From: Nitrospira moscoviensis
Lineage (GTDB): Bacteria > Nitrospirota > Nitrospiria > Nitrospirales > Nitrospiraceae
Direction of reading: 5' to 3'
NCBI RefSeq assembly: GCF_001273775.1
Contig: NZ_CP011801.1
Span: forward strand, 3,636,001-3,700,000
Length of the DNA: 64,000 bases
The notes under the pieces are model-generated. The model made no database searches. It saw only the letters and a program-made list of their open reading frames with translations, and was not told the origin of the DNA. Positions 27,688 through 35,507 of the stretch are shown piece by piece (position 1 is the stretch's first letter; the number at the start of each line of letters is the position of its first letter). Both the position numbers and the translations under genes were made by a program.

Positions 27688-29835
27688 ATGGAGCGAACAT
27701 CTCTACGGGCTTGGCCCGGGCGCCCGTATCCCTTAGGGGCGACCTGGGACGGGGAGGGAGTCAACTTCGCGTTGTTTTCCGAGAATGCGACCGCCGTAGA
27801 GCTGTGCCTGTTCGACGGACCGGACGCCGGCTCCGAATCGCAGCGCATCCGAGTGGAAGAGCATACCGACCAGGTCTGGCACGTCTACATTCCGGGCTTA
27901 TGGCCCGGACAACACTACGGCTATCGCGTCCATGGCCCCTATCAACCGGACGCCGGGCATCGGTTCAACCCGCACAAGCTGCTGATCGATCCCTATGCGA
28001 AATCGATCGCGGGCACCGTGGAATGGTCCGACGCCATGTTCGGGTACCGGATGGGCGATCCCAAGCAGGATCTCTCGTTCGATACGAGAGACAATGCCGG
28101 CAATATTCCGAAATGCGTCGTGATCGACCCGGCGTTCACCTGGGGCGGCGATCAGTTGCTCAGGACTCCCTGGGACAAGACCGTCATTTACGAAGCGCAC
28201 GTGAAGAGCCTGACCGCACGCCATCCCGACGTCCCCGACGCCATGCGCGGCCGCTACGCGGGCTTGACGACGCCCGCCGTGATCGATCACCTGCTCGCGC
28301 TCGGCGTGACGGCCATCGAGCTGCTGCCCGTGCATCACTTCGTGCGGGACAAGCATCTGGCCGACCGGGGGCTCACGAACTACTGGGGCTACAACTCCAT
28401 CGGGTTCTTCGCCCCGGACATCCGCTACGCCACGTCCCCGGTCCGCGGCCGGCACGTGCGGGAATTCAAGACGATGGTCAAAACCCTCCACAGCGCCGGC
28501 ATCGAGGTCATCCTCGACGTGGTGTACAACCATACGGCGGAAGGCAACCATCTGGGACCGACCCTGTCGTTCCGGGGCATCGACAACGCCTCGTACTACC
28601 GGCTCGTGGACGACGACAAGCGCTACTACATGGACTACACGGGCTGCGGCAATACGCTGAACGTGACGCATCCGCGCACGCTGCAACTCATCATGGACAG
28701 CCTGCGCTATTGGGTACTGGACATGCATGTGGACGGATTCCGGTTCGATCTGGCCTCCGCGCTCGCCCGCGAGCTGCATGCGGTCGACCGCCTGAGCGCG
28801 TTTTTCGACATTCTCCATCAGGATCCCGTGCTCTCCCAGGTCAAGCTGATCGCCGAGCCGTGGGACGTCGGGGAGGGCGGCTATCAAGTCGGCAATTTTC
28901 CGGTGGGCTGGGCCGAATGGAACGGCAAGTTCCGCGACACCATCCGGCGCTATGTCAAAGGCGACGGCGGCCAAGTGGCGGAGCTCGCCTACCGATTGAC
29001 CGGCAGCAGCGATCTGTACGGCATGAGCGGCCGCCGGCCCTATGCCAGCGTGAATTTCATCACCGCGCACGACGGCTTCACGCTCCATGACCTCGTCTCG
29101 TACAACGAGAAGCATAACGAGGCCAACGGGGAGCAGAATCGGGACGGGACCGACGACAATCTGAGCTGGAATTGCGGCGTCGAAGGGCCGACGGACGATC
29201 CGGCCGTGCTCGCCCTCCGGGAGCGCCAGAAGCGGAACTGCTTGGCTCTCCTGCTGCTGTCGCAAGGCGTGCCGATGCTGTGCGGCGGGGACGAGATCGG
29301 GCGCACACAGCGCGGCAACAACAACGCCTACTGTCAGGACAACGAGATCAGCTGGTTCGACTGGAAGCTCGACCGGACGCAGCGGGCGCTGCTCACGTAC
29401 ACGCGCACGCTGATCGCGTTTCGCAAGCGGCATCCCGTTTTGCGGCGCCGCCGGTTCTTTCAAGGCCGCCGCATCCGCGGCTCGGAGGTCAAGGACATCG
29501 CCTGGTTCCGGCCGGACGGCAAGGAAATGACCGACGACGACTGGAACGCGGGCTACGCCAAGTCGCTGGCCTATCGGCTCGCCGGCGAGGCGATCAGCGA
29601 GCGGGACGAGAAGGGCCGCCCGATCGTGGACCACACCCTGTTGTTTCTCTTGAACGCGCACCACGAGCGGCTGGCGTTCACGCTGCCGGCCCACAAACGG
29701 GGCGTGCGCTGGCAGCCGATTCTCGACACCGCCGTCGCCGAGCCGTCCGCGCGCACCGCCCGCCTGCTGAAGGGGGGCGTGCAGTACGATGTCGAAGCCC
29801 GCTCCGTCGTCGTCTTGGTGCTGCAACCGAAGTAA
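27688..29835 (+). CDS. glgX: Glycogen debranching enzyme GlgX/TreX
   Basis: 715 residues, GH13_11. It has an N-terminal CBM48 ([21 protein letters not shown]), [18 protein letters not shown], the nucleophile in [14 protein letters not shown], the acid/base in LIAEPWDVG and the stabiliser in [17 protein letters not shown]. It hydrolyses alpha-1,6 branches to linear oligosaccharides, the substrates of TreY. TreX-type genes commonly accompany treY and treZ. ATG 27688 follows CAGGAGGCTTC. It is the only gene of the core island on the plus strand apart from the glucosidase at 6209. Confidence 0.95.
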   Translation: MERTSLRAWPGRPYPLGATWDGEGVNFALFSENATAVELCLFDGPDAGSESQRIRVEEHTDQVWHVYIPGLWPGQHYGYRVHGPYQPDAGHRFNPHKLLIDPYAKSIAGTVEWSDAMFGYRMGDPKQDLSFDTRDNAGNIPKCVVIDPAFTWGGDQLLRTPWDKTVIYEAHVKSLTARHPDVPDAMRGRYAGLTTPAVIDHLLALGVTAIELLPVHHFVRDKHLADRGLTNYWGYNSIGFFAPDIRYATSPVRGRHVREFKTMVKTLHSAGIEVILDVVYNHTAEGNHLGPTLSFRGIDNASYYRLVDDDKRYYMDYTGCGNTLNVTHPRTLQLIMDSLRYWVLDMHVDGFRFDLASALARELHAVDRLSAFFDILHQDPVLSQVKLIAEPWDVGEGGYQVGNFPVGWAEWNGKFRDTIRRYVKGDGGQVAELAYRLTGSSDLYGMSGRRPYASVNFITAHDGFTLHDLVSYNEKHNEANGEQNRDGTDDNLSWNCGVEGPTDDPAVLALRERQKRNCLALLLLSQGVPMLCGGDEIGRTQRGNNNAYCQDNEISWFDWKLDRTQRALLTYTRTLIAFRKRHPVLRRRRFFQGRRIRGSEVKDIAWFRPDGKEMTDDDWNAGYAKSLAYRLAGEAISERDEKGRPIVDHTLLFLLNAHHERLAFTLPAHKRGVRWQPILDTAVAEPSARTARLLKGGVQYDVEARSVVVLVLQPK

Positions 29836-29916
29836 GACGTACCGTGGCGGACTCGCGCCGGCTGCATGAAGATCGGCCTCCTTGGACAGCCGTGTTTCCG
29901 ACGCGGCGGCTCGCCG

Positions 29917-30843
29917 TCACACACCGGCCGGCGCTCCGCCTCGGTCCGCCTGCACGAGGAACGGCCGGCTCGCCTCCCCCATATATAGGGTGCGGTGGGG
30001 GAACGGGATCTCGATGCCTTCGGCGTCAAAGGCCTTCTTGAGCCGGCGGCGGTATTCACGCCCGACAGTCCATTGCTCCAACGGCTTGGTCTTGATGCGG
30101 ATGCGGATGTTGACGGCCGAGTCGGCGAAGTGCTCGACCCCTACGATCTCGATCGGCTCCACAAATTTGCCCCCGAATTCCGGATCGTTCCGCAAGGCCT
30201 CCCCGACCTGCCGCATCACCTCGGCAGCCCGGTCCGTATCTTCTTTGTAGGCCACGCCCATATCCAGCACGAAGGCCGACCATTCCTTAGTCATGTTCGA
30301 TAAGGTGGTGATCGCTCCGTTGGGAAAGATATGGACGACCCCGGAAAAATCGCGGAGGTTGGTGGTGCGGAACGTGATGGCCTCGACCAGGCCGCCGGTC
30401 CCGTTGATGATCGCCACATCGCCCAATCGGATTTGATCTTCCAGGATAATGAAGAACCCGCTGATCAGATCGCGGATCAGGTTCTGTGCGCCGAAGCCGA
30501 TGGCCAAGCCCAGGATGCCGGCGCCCGCCAGCACCGGCCGGACATCCAAGCCCACCAGGGTCAAGATTTCGATGATCACGATGGACCAGATAAACGCCAA
30601 CGCGATGGTGCGCAGAATGCCCGTGAGTGTCGCGGCTCGTTTCTGGGCCGTCCCGGGCACCGACTCGGTCCGTTCTCCGGCCAGCCTGATGATCCGTTCC
30701 AGATGCCCCAACCCGATCCGCACAAACCGGATCGCCGCGTACCCGAGCAGCACGACCACGCCGATCCGCACCGCCGCTTCCGCCACGGCGGCCCCCAGAT
30801 GCATCAGCCACGGAACCATTCCTCCCCAGGACCATGCCTGCAT
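29917..30843 (-). CDS. MscS-family mechanosensitive ion channel
   Basis: 308 residues from ATG 30843, chosen because AAAAGGAGGATGGT directly precedes it. Three hydrophobic helices precede the pore-lining helix and its signature (LAGAGILGLAIGFGAQNLIRDLISGFFIILEDQIRLGD), followed by the beta domain (VEAITFRTTNLRDFSGVVHIFPNG) and the alpha/beta C-terminal domain. It opens on membrane tension and releases solutes during osmotic downshift. Its position beside trehalose genes supports an osmoregulatory theme. It converges on glgX with 81 bases between. Confidence 0.92.
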   Translation of the reverse strand: MQAWSWGGMVPWLMHLGAAVAEAAVRIGVVVLLGYAAIRFVRIGLGHLERIIRLAGERTESVPGTAQKRAATLTGILRTIALAFIWSIVIIEILTLVGLDVRPVLAGAGILGLAIGFGAQNLIRDLISGFFIILEDQIRLGDVAIINGTGGLVEAITFRTTNLRDFSGVVHIFPNGAITTLSNMTKEWSAFVLDMGVAYKEDTDRAAEVMRQVGEALRNDPEFGGKFVEPIEIVGVEHFADSAVNIRIRIKTKPLEQWTVGREYRRRLKKAFDAEGIEIPFPHRTLYMGEASRPFLVQADRGGAPAGV

Positions 30844-30874
30844 ACCATCCTCCTTTTGCATGATTTTCGATGCT

Positions 30875-31810
30875 CTAAAACTCGCGGATCACACGAACGC
30901 CGATCTCCGGCAGCGTCAGGTCCGTCGTGATGCGCACGCCCGCCCCTGCCTGGATCATCCAATGCAGGCCCACCTCATAGTGCGCCTGCGGCATGACCAG
31001 GACCGACGTGTCACCGCCGACGACCTGACTGACGTTCGTTTCCAGTCCGGCCACGAGCCGGGGCGTGACGTCGGCAAACAACGACACATTCGCCAGCAGC
31101 TCCGCGCGCCGCGCGGGCACGGCGCCCGCCACCTCGCCGCGGGCTCCCGTCATACCGAACAGGCTCCAGGTGTCGTCAAAACGCCATCCGGCTATGTACA
31201 GGAGCGCGGCCGTCCACACCGCCGGGTCGCGATCATACTGAATGATCGCCTGGGCGCCGTGGATGAACCGCTGGCGGAACGCCGTCCCGAAGGTCGTCTG
31301 GCCCGCGAACTTGTAGGCCTCCACCGTCGTGTCTTCCACGGGCAACTCGAATTCCACCGCCGACCCGTCCGCAAAGGCATACTCGATCTCGGGAGCCCAT
31401 TCCACCCCTTTGCGGTCCCGGCTGCGGCGCACCAGCCCCAGCGGGTCCGGCGTGTTGTCGACACGGCGCGACCGCGGCCGGAGGGGAAACAGCGCCAACG
31501 TATTCGCTTCCCATTCTCCCCGCTTCGCGCCCAGCGGACGGACGAGGTCGAACACCATCGGCTCGGGAATGCGCGGGCCGCGCTCTTCTCCCGACACCCG
31601 TTCGATCGTCTCTTCTTCTCCCAGGTCCGGCATCATGCGCGGCACAACCACATCAGGAGCCTGAGTCCGCAGGGAGGCCATGACATCCCGAGCATGCGCG
31701 GCATTCAGGGATGGCGGCGGCGGAGCCGGCGGGCCGATGTCCATGGCCCGCGCCGGCCCGCAGAACATCCCGATCCATACAAACATCCATGTCGCCACCG
31801 ATCGTATCAT
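30875..31810 (-). CDS. Predicted outer-membrane beta-barrel protein
   Basis: 311 residues. A signal peptide ends near residue 22 (FVWIGMFCGPARA), followed by a proline-rich linker to about residue 90. The rest has alternating hydrophobic strands (VEFELPV, TAALLYIAGWRF, AELLANVSLFADV, HYEVGLHWMIQAGAGVRI) and a C-terminal phenylalanine (VIREF), as in outer-membrane proteins. No family was recognised with certainty. It lies 31 bases upstream of the MscS gene and is likely co-transcribed. Confidence 0.65.
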   Translation of the reverse strand: MIRSVATWMFVWIGMFCGPARAMDIGPPAPPPPSLNAAHARDVMASLRTQAPDVVVPRMMPDLGEEETIERVSGEERGPRIPEPMVFDLVRPLGAKRGEWEANTLALFPLRPRSRRVDNTPDPLGLVRRSRDRKGVEWAPEIEYAFADGSAVEFELPVEDTTVEAYKFAGQTTFGTAFRQRFIHGAQAIIQYDRDPAVWTAALLYIAGWRFDDTWSLFGMTGARGEVAGAVPARRAELLANVSLFADVTPRLVAGLETNVSQVVGGDTSVLVMPQAHYEVGLHWMIQAGAGVRITTDLTLPEIGVRVIREF

Positions 31811-32047
31811 TGCGCCGCTCGATCACCATCCGGCTCATTCCGGCTCATAGCCGATTCCGACGATGAAGGCTTGACCCGTCCCTTCGCGGCCGGGCGCCGG
31901 CGCGCCGTTGTACCAACCATCATCATGGTGAGGAGGGCGTGAGCACCTGCTGTGGGAGGGTGAGCGCATTGCGCAGGACATCGATGGCCAATCGCGGGTG
32001 GTCCGTCAAGCCTGTGGCGAGAGATGAAGATCCCGCGGGCCGCAGGA
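31811..32047. other. Intergenic region with a possible gene remnant
   Basis: 237 bases between the outer-membrane protein start and the 31-residue peptide gene. On the minus strand, 31835-31926 encodes a start-less stretch (GWYNGAPAPGRE...AFIVGIGYEPE, stop at 31835) that reads like the last strand of a beta-barrel protein. It could be the worn end of a deleted gene, but with no start codon or ribosome site it may be chance. Otherwise I see no feature. Confidence 0.3.
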
Positions 32048-32143
32048 TCACCGGATTTTGCTCTTACGGCCTTTCACCAGCACGACGACGCCGATGATGC
32101 CGATCACGACGGCCAAAACGCCGAGCCATGCCAACGGTTCCAT
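32048..32143 (-). CDS. 31-residue single-pass membrane peptide
   Basis: A short frame encodes MEPLAWLGVLAVVIGIIGVV and then VLVKGRKSKIR: one hydrophobic helix followed by a strongly basic tail, the layout of a small regulatory membrane subunit. ATG 32143 has GGAAAGGAGACTCTG directly upstream, a near-ideal ribosome site. It begins 22 bases after the stop of the P-type ATPase on the same strand. KdpF, PmrR and sarcolipin-like peptides are known small partners of P-type ATPases or other membrane proteins; a similar role is inferred from position only. Confidence 0.6.
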   Translation of the reverse strand: MEPLAWLGVLAVVIGIIGVVVLVKGRKSKIR

Positions 32144-32165
32144 CAGAGTCTCCTTTCCATGTCCG

Positions 32166-34931
32166 TCAGACCGTCCGCGGCCGCCGCTGATTCGCCGCGT
32201 CCCACTGCCGCCGCAGCCATTTTTCCGCGCCGACGATGAGATAGACGGCGAGCGAGAGGGCTAGAATCGGCAGCCACGCGACGGCGTCAATCGGCACCGT
32301 GTGAAAGAGCCGGTTCATGATTGGCTGGTACGTCAACAGCAGCTGCAGCGCGACCATCGCGGCCACTCCGCGCCAGATCCACGGGTTGCTGAACAGGCCG
32401 ACGTGGAACATCGTGTGCTCCAGCGACCGGCAATTGAACAGATAGAACAGCTCCACCATCACGAAGACGTTGACCGCCGCGGTCCGGGCAGCCGCGATCG
32501 ACTCGGTCCGCTGCTCTTCCCAGAGAAACACGCCGTAGGCCCCGGCTAGCATCAACAACGACACGAGCACGATCCGTTCAATGAGCGTTCCGGTCAGAAT
32601 CGGCTGGCTCGGCTCGCGCGGGGATCGCCGCATGATATCCGGCTCCTTGGGCTCGAAGGCCAGCATCAGGCCCAGCGCCACCGCCGTCGTCATGTTGATC
32701 CAGAGGATCTGCACCGGCAGGATCGGCAGCACCGCGCCGGCCGCAATGGCGGTCAACAGCACCAGCCCCTCCCCCATGTTGGTCGGCAGCGTCCAGACGA
32801 TGAACTTGGTCAGATTGTCGAACACGCAGCGGCCCTCTTCGACGGCCGCCGCGATCGACGCGAAGTTGTCGTCGGTCAGGACCATATCGGCGGCTTCCTT
32901 CGCCACTTCCGTCCCGCCGCACCCCATCGCCACGCCGATGTTCGCCTGTTTGAGCGCCGGCGCGTCGTTGACGCCATCGCCCGTCATCGCGATGATCTGA
33001 TCGCGCGCTTGCAGCGCTTCGACCAGCCGCAGCTTCTGCTCCGGCGACACCCGGGCGAACACGGCCGTGCGTTCCGCCGCGTCGGGCAGCGCCTCCCGCG
33101 ACGTGGCCGCCAGATCCTGCCCGGTCATGACGGAGAGCTCGCCGTTCGGCTGATCCGTCCGCCCGTCCAAACCGATCTGGCCCGCGATCGCGCGCGCGGT
33201 CAACGCATGGTCGCCGGTGATCATTTTGACCGCGATCCCCGCGCTCTGGCAGGCGCGCACCGCCGCGACGGCTTCCGGCCGCGGCGGATCCATCATGGCT
33301 TGCAGACCGAGGAAGACGAGCCCTCCGTCGACATCGCGGTCGGCCAGCCTGTCGGCGCCCGGCGGCGGCGTTTTGCGCGCGAACGCCAGCACGCGGAGTC
33401 CCCGTCCGGCGAACGCCTCCGCGCGATCCAGGACGCGCTGCGGATCGAACGGCTGCTCCGTGCCGTCCGCCGCGAGCATCCGGTCGCAGAGGCCGACCAC
33501 CTTTTCGGCGGCGCCTTTGAGGTAGATCATGACGTCCCGGCCCGACTCCAGACGGTGCAGCGTCGCCATGAACTGCCGTTCCGACTCAAAGGGAATGGCG
33601 TCCACCCGAGAGCACGCGCTCGCCATTCGATCGGGATCGACTCCGCCCTTGCGCGCCGCCGCGAGCAACGCCCCTTCGGTCGGATCACCCACGACCGTCC
33701 ACCGGCCGTCGCGCTCGATCAGCCGGGCGTCGTTGCACAGGGCGCCGGCCAGCAGGACTTCGCGCAGCACATCGCGCAAACCAGGCTCAGGTTGAGGTCG
33801 AGGTTTAGCTTCAGCCTTAGCCTCAACCTCAGCCTCTCCTGCCTCCACAATACTCCCCACCGGCTCATAGCCGGCCCCCTCGACATCGAACACGCGATCT
33901 CCCGCGAGGATCGCCTGCACCGTCATCTCGTTTTTCGTGAGCGTGCCGGTCTTGTCCGAACAGATCACGGTGGTGCTGCCGAGTGTTTCCACCGCGGGCA
34001 GCTTGCGGATGATGGCGTGCCGGCGCGCCATCCGCCCCACGCCGATCGCCAGCGTGATGGTGACCGCGGCGGGCAATCCCTCGGGGATCGCGCCGACCGC
34101 CAGCGCTACCGCCGCCATGAAGATGTCCGTGACCGGCCGGCCGCGCCAGAGGCCCAGCGCAAAGGTGACGGCCGCCAATCCCAAAATCGCCGCGGTGAGG
34201 ACCTTGCTGAAAGAGGCCAGCTTTTTGGTGAGCGGCGTCGCGAGCTGGGTCGTCTCGCCCATCAACTGGTGGATCCGCCCCAACTCGGTCTCGGTCCCCG
34301 TGCCGACGACGACGCCGGTCCCTTGTCCGTAGGTGACGAGCGTGCCCGAGAACGCCATGTTCTTCCGGTCCGCCACGACCGTTTCGGGAGGCAACACCTG
34401 GTCGGCCTTTTCGACCGGCAGGGATTCGCCGGTCAGGGCCGATTCATCCACGCGCAGCTCGCGCACTCCGGTGAGCCGCAGATCGGCGGGCACTTTGTCG
34501 CCCGATTCCAGCAGCACGACATCGCCCGGCACGATCTCGGCGGAGGTGATCCGGTGCTTCCGCCCGTCGCGCCGGACGGCGGCCTCGGTCTTCATCATGG
34601 CCGCCAGCGATTCCAGCGCCGCCTCCGCGCGCGATTCCTGGATGAAGCCGACGACGGCGTTCGCCAGCACGACGCCGAAAATCACACCCGCGTCGACCCA
34701 TTCGCCGAGCAGGAGGGTGACGGCCGTCGCCGCCAGCAAGACGTAGATGAGCGGATGGTGGAATTGAAGCAGGAAGCGGATCAGCGGCCCCTGGCGCCGG
34801 ACTTTCGGCAGGACGTTCGGACCGAACCGTTCGAGCCGCCGCGCCGCTTCATCGGAGGCCAGCCCCTTGGCCACATCGGTCTCCACGAGCAGCACGACTT
34901 CGTGGGCCGGCAGATGATGATGGAGGCTCAT
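32166..34931 (-). CDS. P2-type cation-transporting ATPase with altered TM6
   Basis: 921 residues from ATG 34931, which overlaps the small usp stop by four bases. It has the actuator TGES, TM4 IPEGLPAAVTITLA, DKTGTLT (Asp near 326), [19 protein letters not shown] and C-terminal helices. TM6 reads NMTTAVALGLMLAFE where Ca pumps have [15 protein letters not shown], so the usual coordinating aspartate is Ala and ion choice is probably different. The nucleotide-domain linker after GYEPVG contains a repeat-encoded EAEVEAKAEAKPRPQPEP stretch. A 31-residue membrane peptide follows. Transported ion unknown. Confidence 0.87.
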   Translation of the reverse strand: MSLHHHLPAHEVVLLVETDVAKGLASDEAARRLERFGPNVLPKVRRQGPLIRFLLQFHHPLIYVLLAATAVTLLLGEWVDAGVIFGVVLANAVVGFIQESRAEAALESLAAMMKTEAAVRRDGRKHRITSAEIVPGDVVLLESGDKVPADLRLTGVRELRVDESALTGESLPVEKADQVLPPETVVADRKNMAFSGTLVTYGQGTGVVVGTGTETELGRIHQLMGETTQLATPLTKKLASFSKVLTAAILGLAAVTFALGLWRGRPVTDIFMAAVALAVGAIPEGLPAAVTITLAIGVGRMARRHAIIRKLPAVETLGSTTVICSDKTGTLTKNEMTVQAILAGDRVFDVEGAGYEPVGSIVEAGEAEVEAKAEAKPRPQPEPGLRDVLREVLLAGALCNDARLIERDGRWTVVGDPTEGALLAAARKGGVDPDRMASACSRVDAIPFESERQFMATLHRLESGRDVMIYLKGAAEKVVGLCDRMLAADGTEQPFDPQRVLDRAEAFAGRGLRVLAFARKTPPPGADRLADRDVDGGLVFLGLQAMMDPPRPEAVAAVRACQSAGIAVKMITGDHALTARAIAGQIGLDGRTDQPNGELSVMTGQDLAATSREALPDAAERTAVFARVSPEQKLRLVEALQARDQIIAMTGDGVNDAPALKQANIGVAMGCGGTEVAKEAADMVLTDDNFASIAAAVEEGRCVFDNLTKFIVWTLPTNMGEGLVLLTAIAAGAVLPILPVQILWINMTTAVALGLMLAFEPKEPDIMRRSPREPSQPILTGTLIERIVLVSLLMLAGAYGVFLWEEQRTESIAAARTAAVNVFVMVELFYLFNCRSLEHTMFHVGLFSNPWIWRGVAAMVALQLLLTYQPIMNRLFHTVPIDAVAWLPILALSLAVYLIVGAEKWLRRQWDAANQRRPRTV
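33781..33846 (-). repeat. Hexamer-type simple repeat inside the P-type ATPase
   Basis: Degenerate six-base units of the CTCAGC/CTCAAC/CTTAGC kind run for about 66 bases and keep the ATPase frame open, encoding an acidic-to-proline-rich linker rich in Glu, Lys and Pro. The insertion follows the GYEP motif of the nucleotide-binding domain. Confidence 0.65.
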
Positions 34932-35161
34932 GAAGCCTCGTTCCCCTGCTCGTGAGGCGCGTCGAGCGGCGCTCGATGCGCATGCCGTCCGACGATCAGC
35001 ACGGGGCATCCGGCCCGCCTCAGGATGGACTCGGCCACGCTGCCATGCAGGATCTCCACCTGCGCATCGAGCACCAGGGCCAGCTTGACCGCATAGGCGA
35101 AGGCCCGCCGGGCCGGCCGTTCGAAGTCGGTCGGAACGACGATGGCAGTCAGTCTCCTCAT
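34928..35161 (-). pseudogene. Universal stress protein with internal deletion
   Basis: 77 residues from ATG 35161. The N-terminus (LTAIVVPTDFERPARRAFAYAVKLALVLDAQVEILH) is the first strand and helix of a Usp domain. It joins directly to the end of the fold, GSVAESILRRAGCPVLIVGRH. About 60 central residues, including the first half of the ATP-binding loop, are missing compared with the usual 140-150. The reading frame is intact, so a short protein may be made, but a normal Usp fold is unlikely. It is tightly packed between the truncated nrfH-like gene and the ATPase. Confidence 0.6.
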
Positions 35162-35165
35162 GGTC

Positions 35166-35507
35166 TCATCCCTCGCCCTGCCGTCCGGTTTCATCGGGGA
35201 AGCGGCCGGTCGTAAAGGCGTAGGTGTGCAGAAATCCGTACATCGCCTTGGCGGCGTATTTGTCGATCACGCCGTCCGACGTATGGCAGTCATTGCAGAC
35301 CGCGACCGAGCGGTGGCTGCCTTTGATCCAGCCGGCGTACTGCTCCCGCATCACGTGGCAATTGACGCAGGCTTCGGGCTTGTCGGTGAGATAGGAGCCG
35401 CCGCGCGCGTAGACGAACGTGTAGACCCCGAGGCCGATCAGCATGCCGAGGCCGAGGGTCAAGGCCCAGATCGACGTCTGCCTGAGCGCCGGGCCGCGAT
35501 GGCTCAC
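35166..35507 (-). pseudogene. Truncated NrfH-like membrane cytochrome c
   Basis: 113 residues. One N-terminal anchor helix (TSIWALTLGLGMLIGLGVYTFVY) and two heme c motifs, CVNCH (47-51) and CNDCH (71-75), are followed by HTYAFTTGRFPDE and then a stop. NrfH, the quinol-oxidising subunit of cytochrome c nitrite reductase, is normally about 150 residues with four heme motifs; here the last two are gone. The remaining tail does not resemble the family and the usp remnant starts five bases later, suggesting a deletion. The start overlaps the phosphoketolase stop by four bases. No NrfA is present. Confidence 0.6.
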
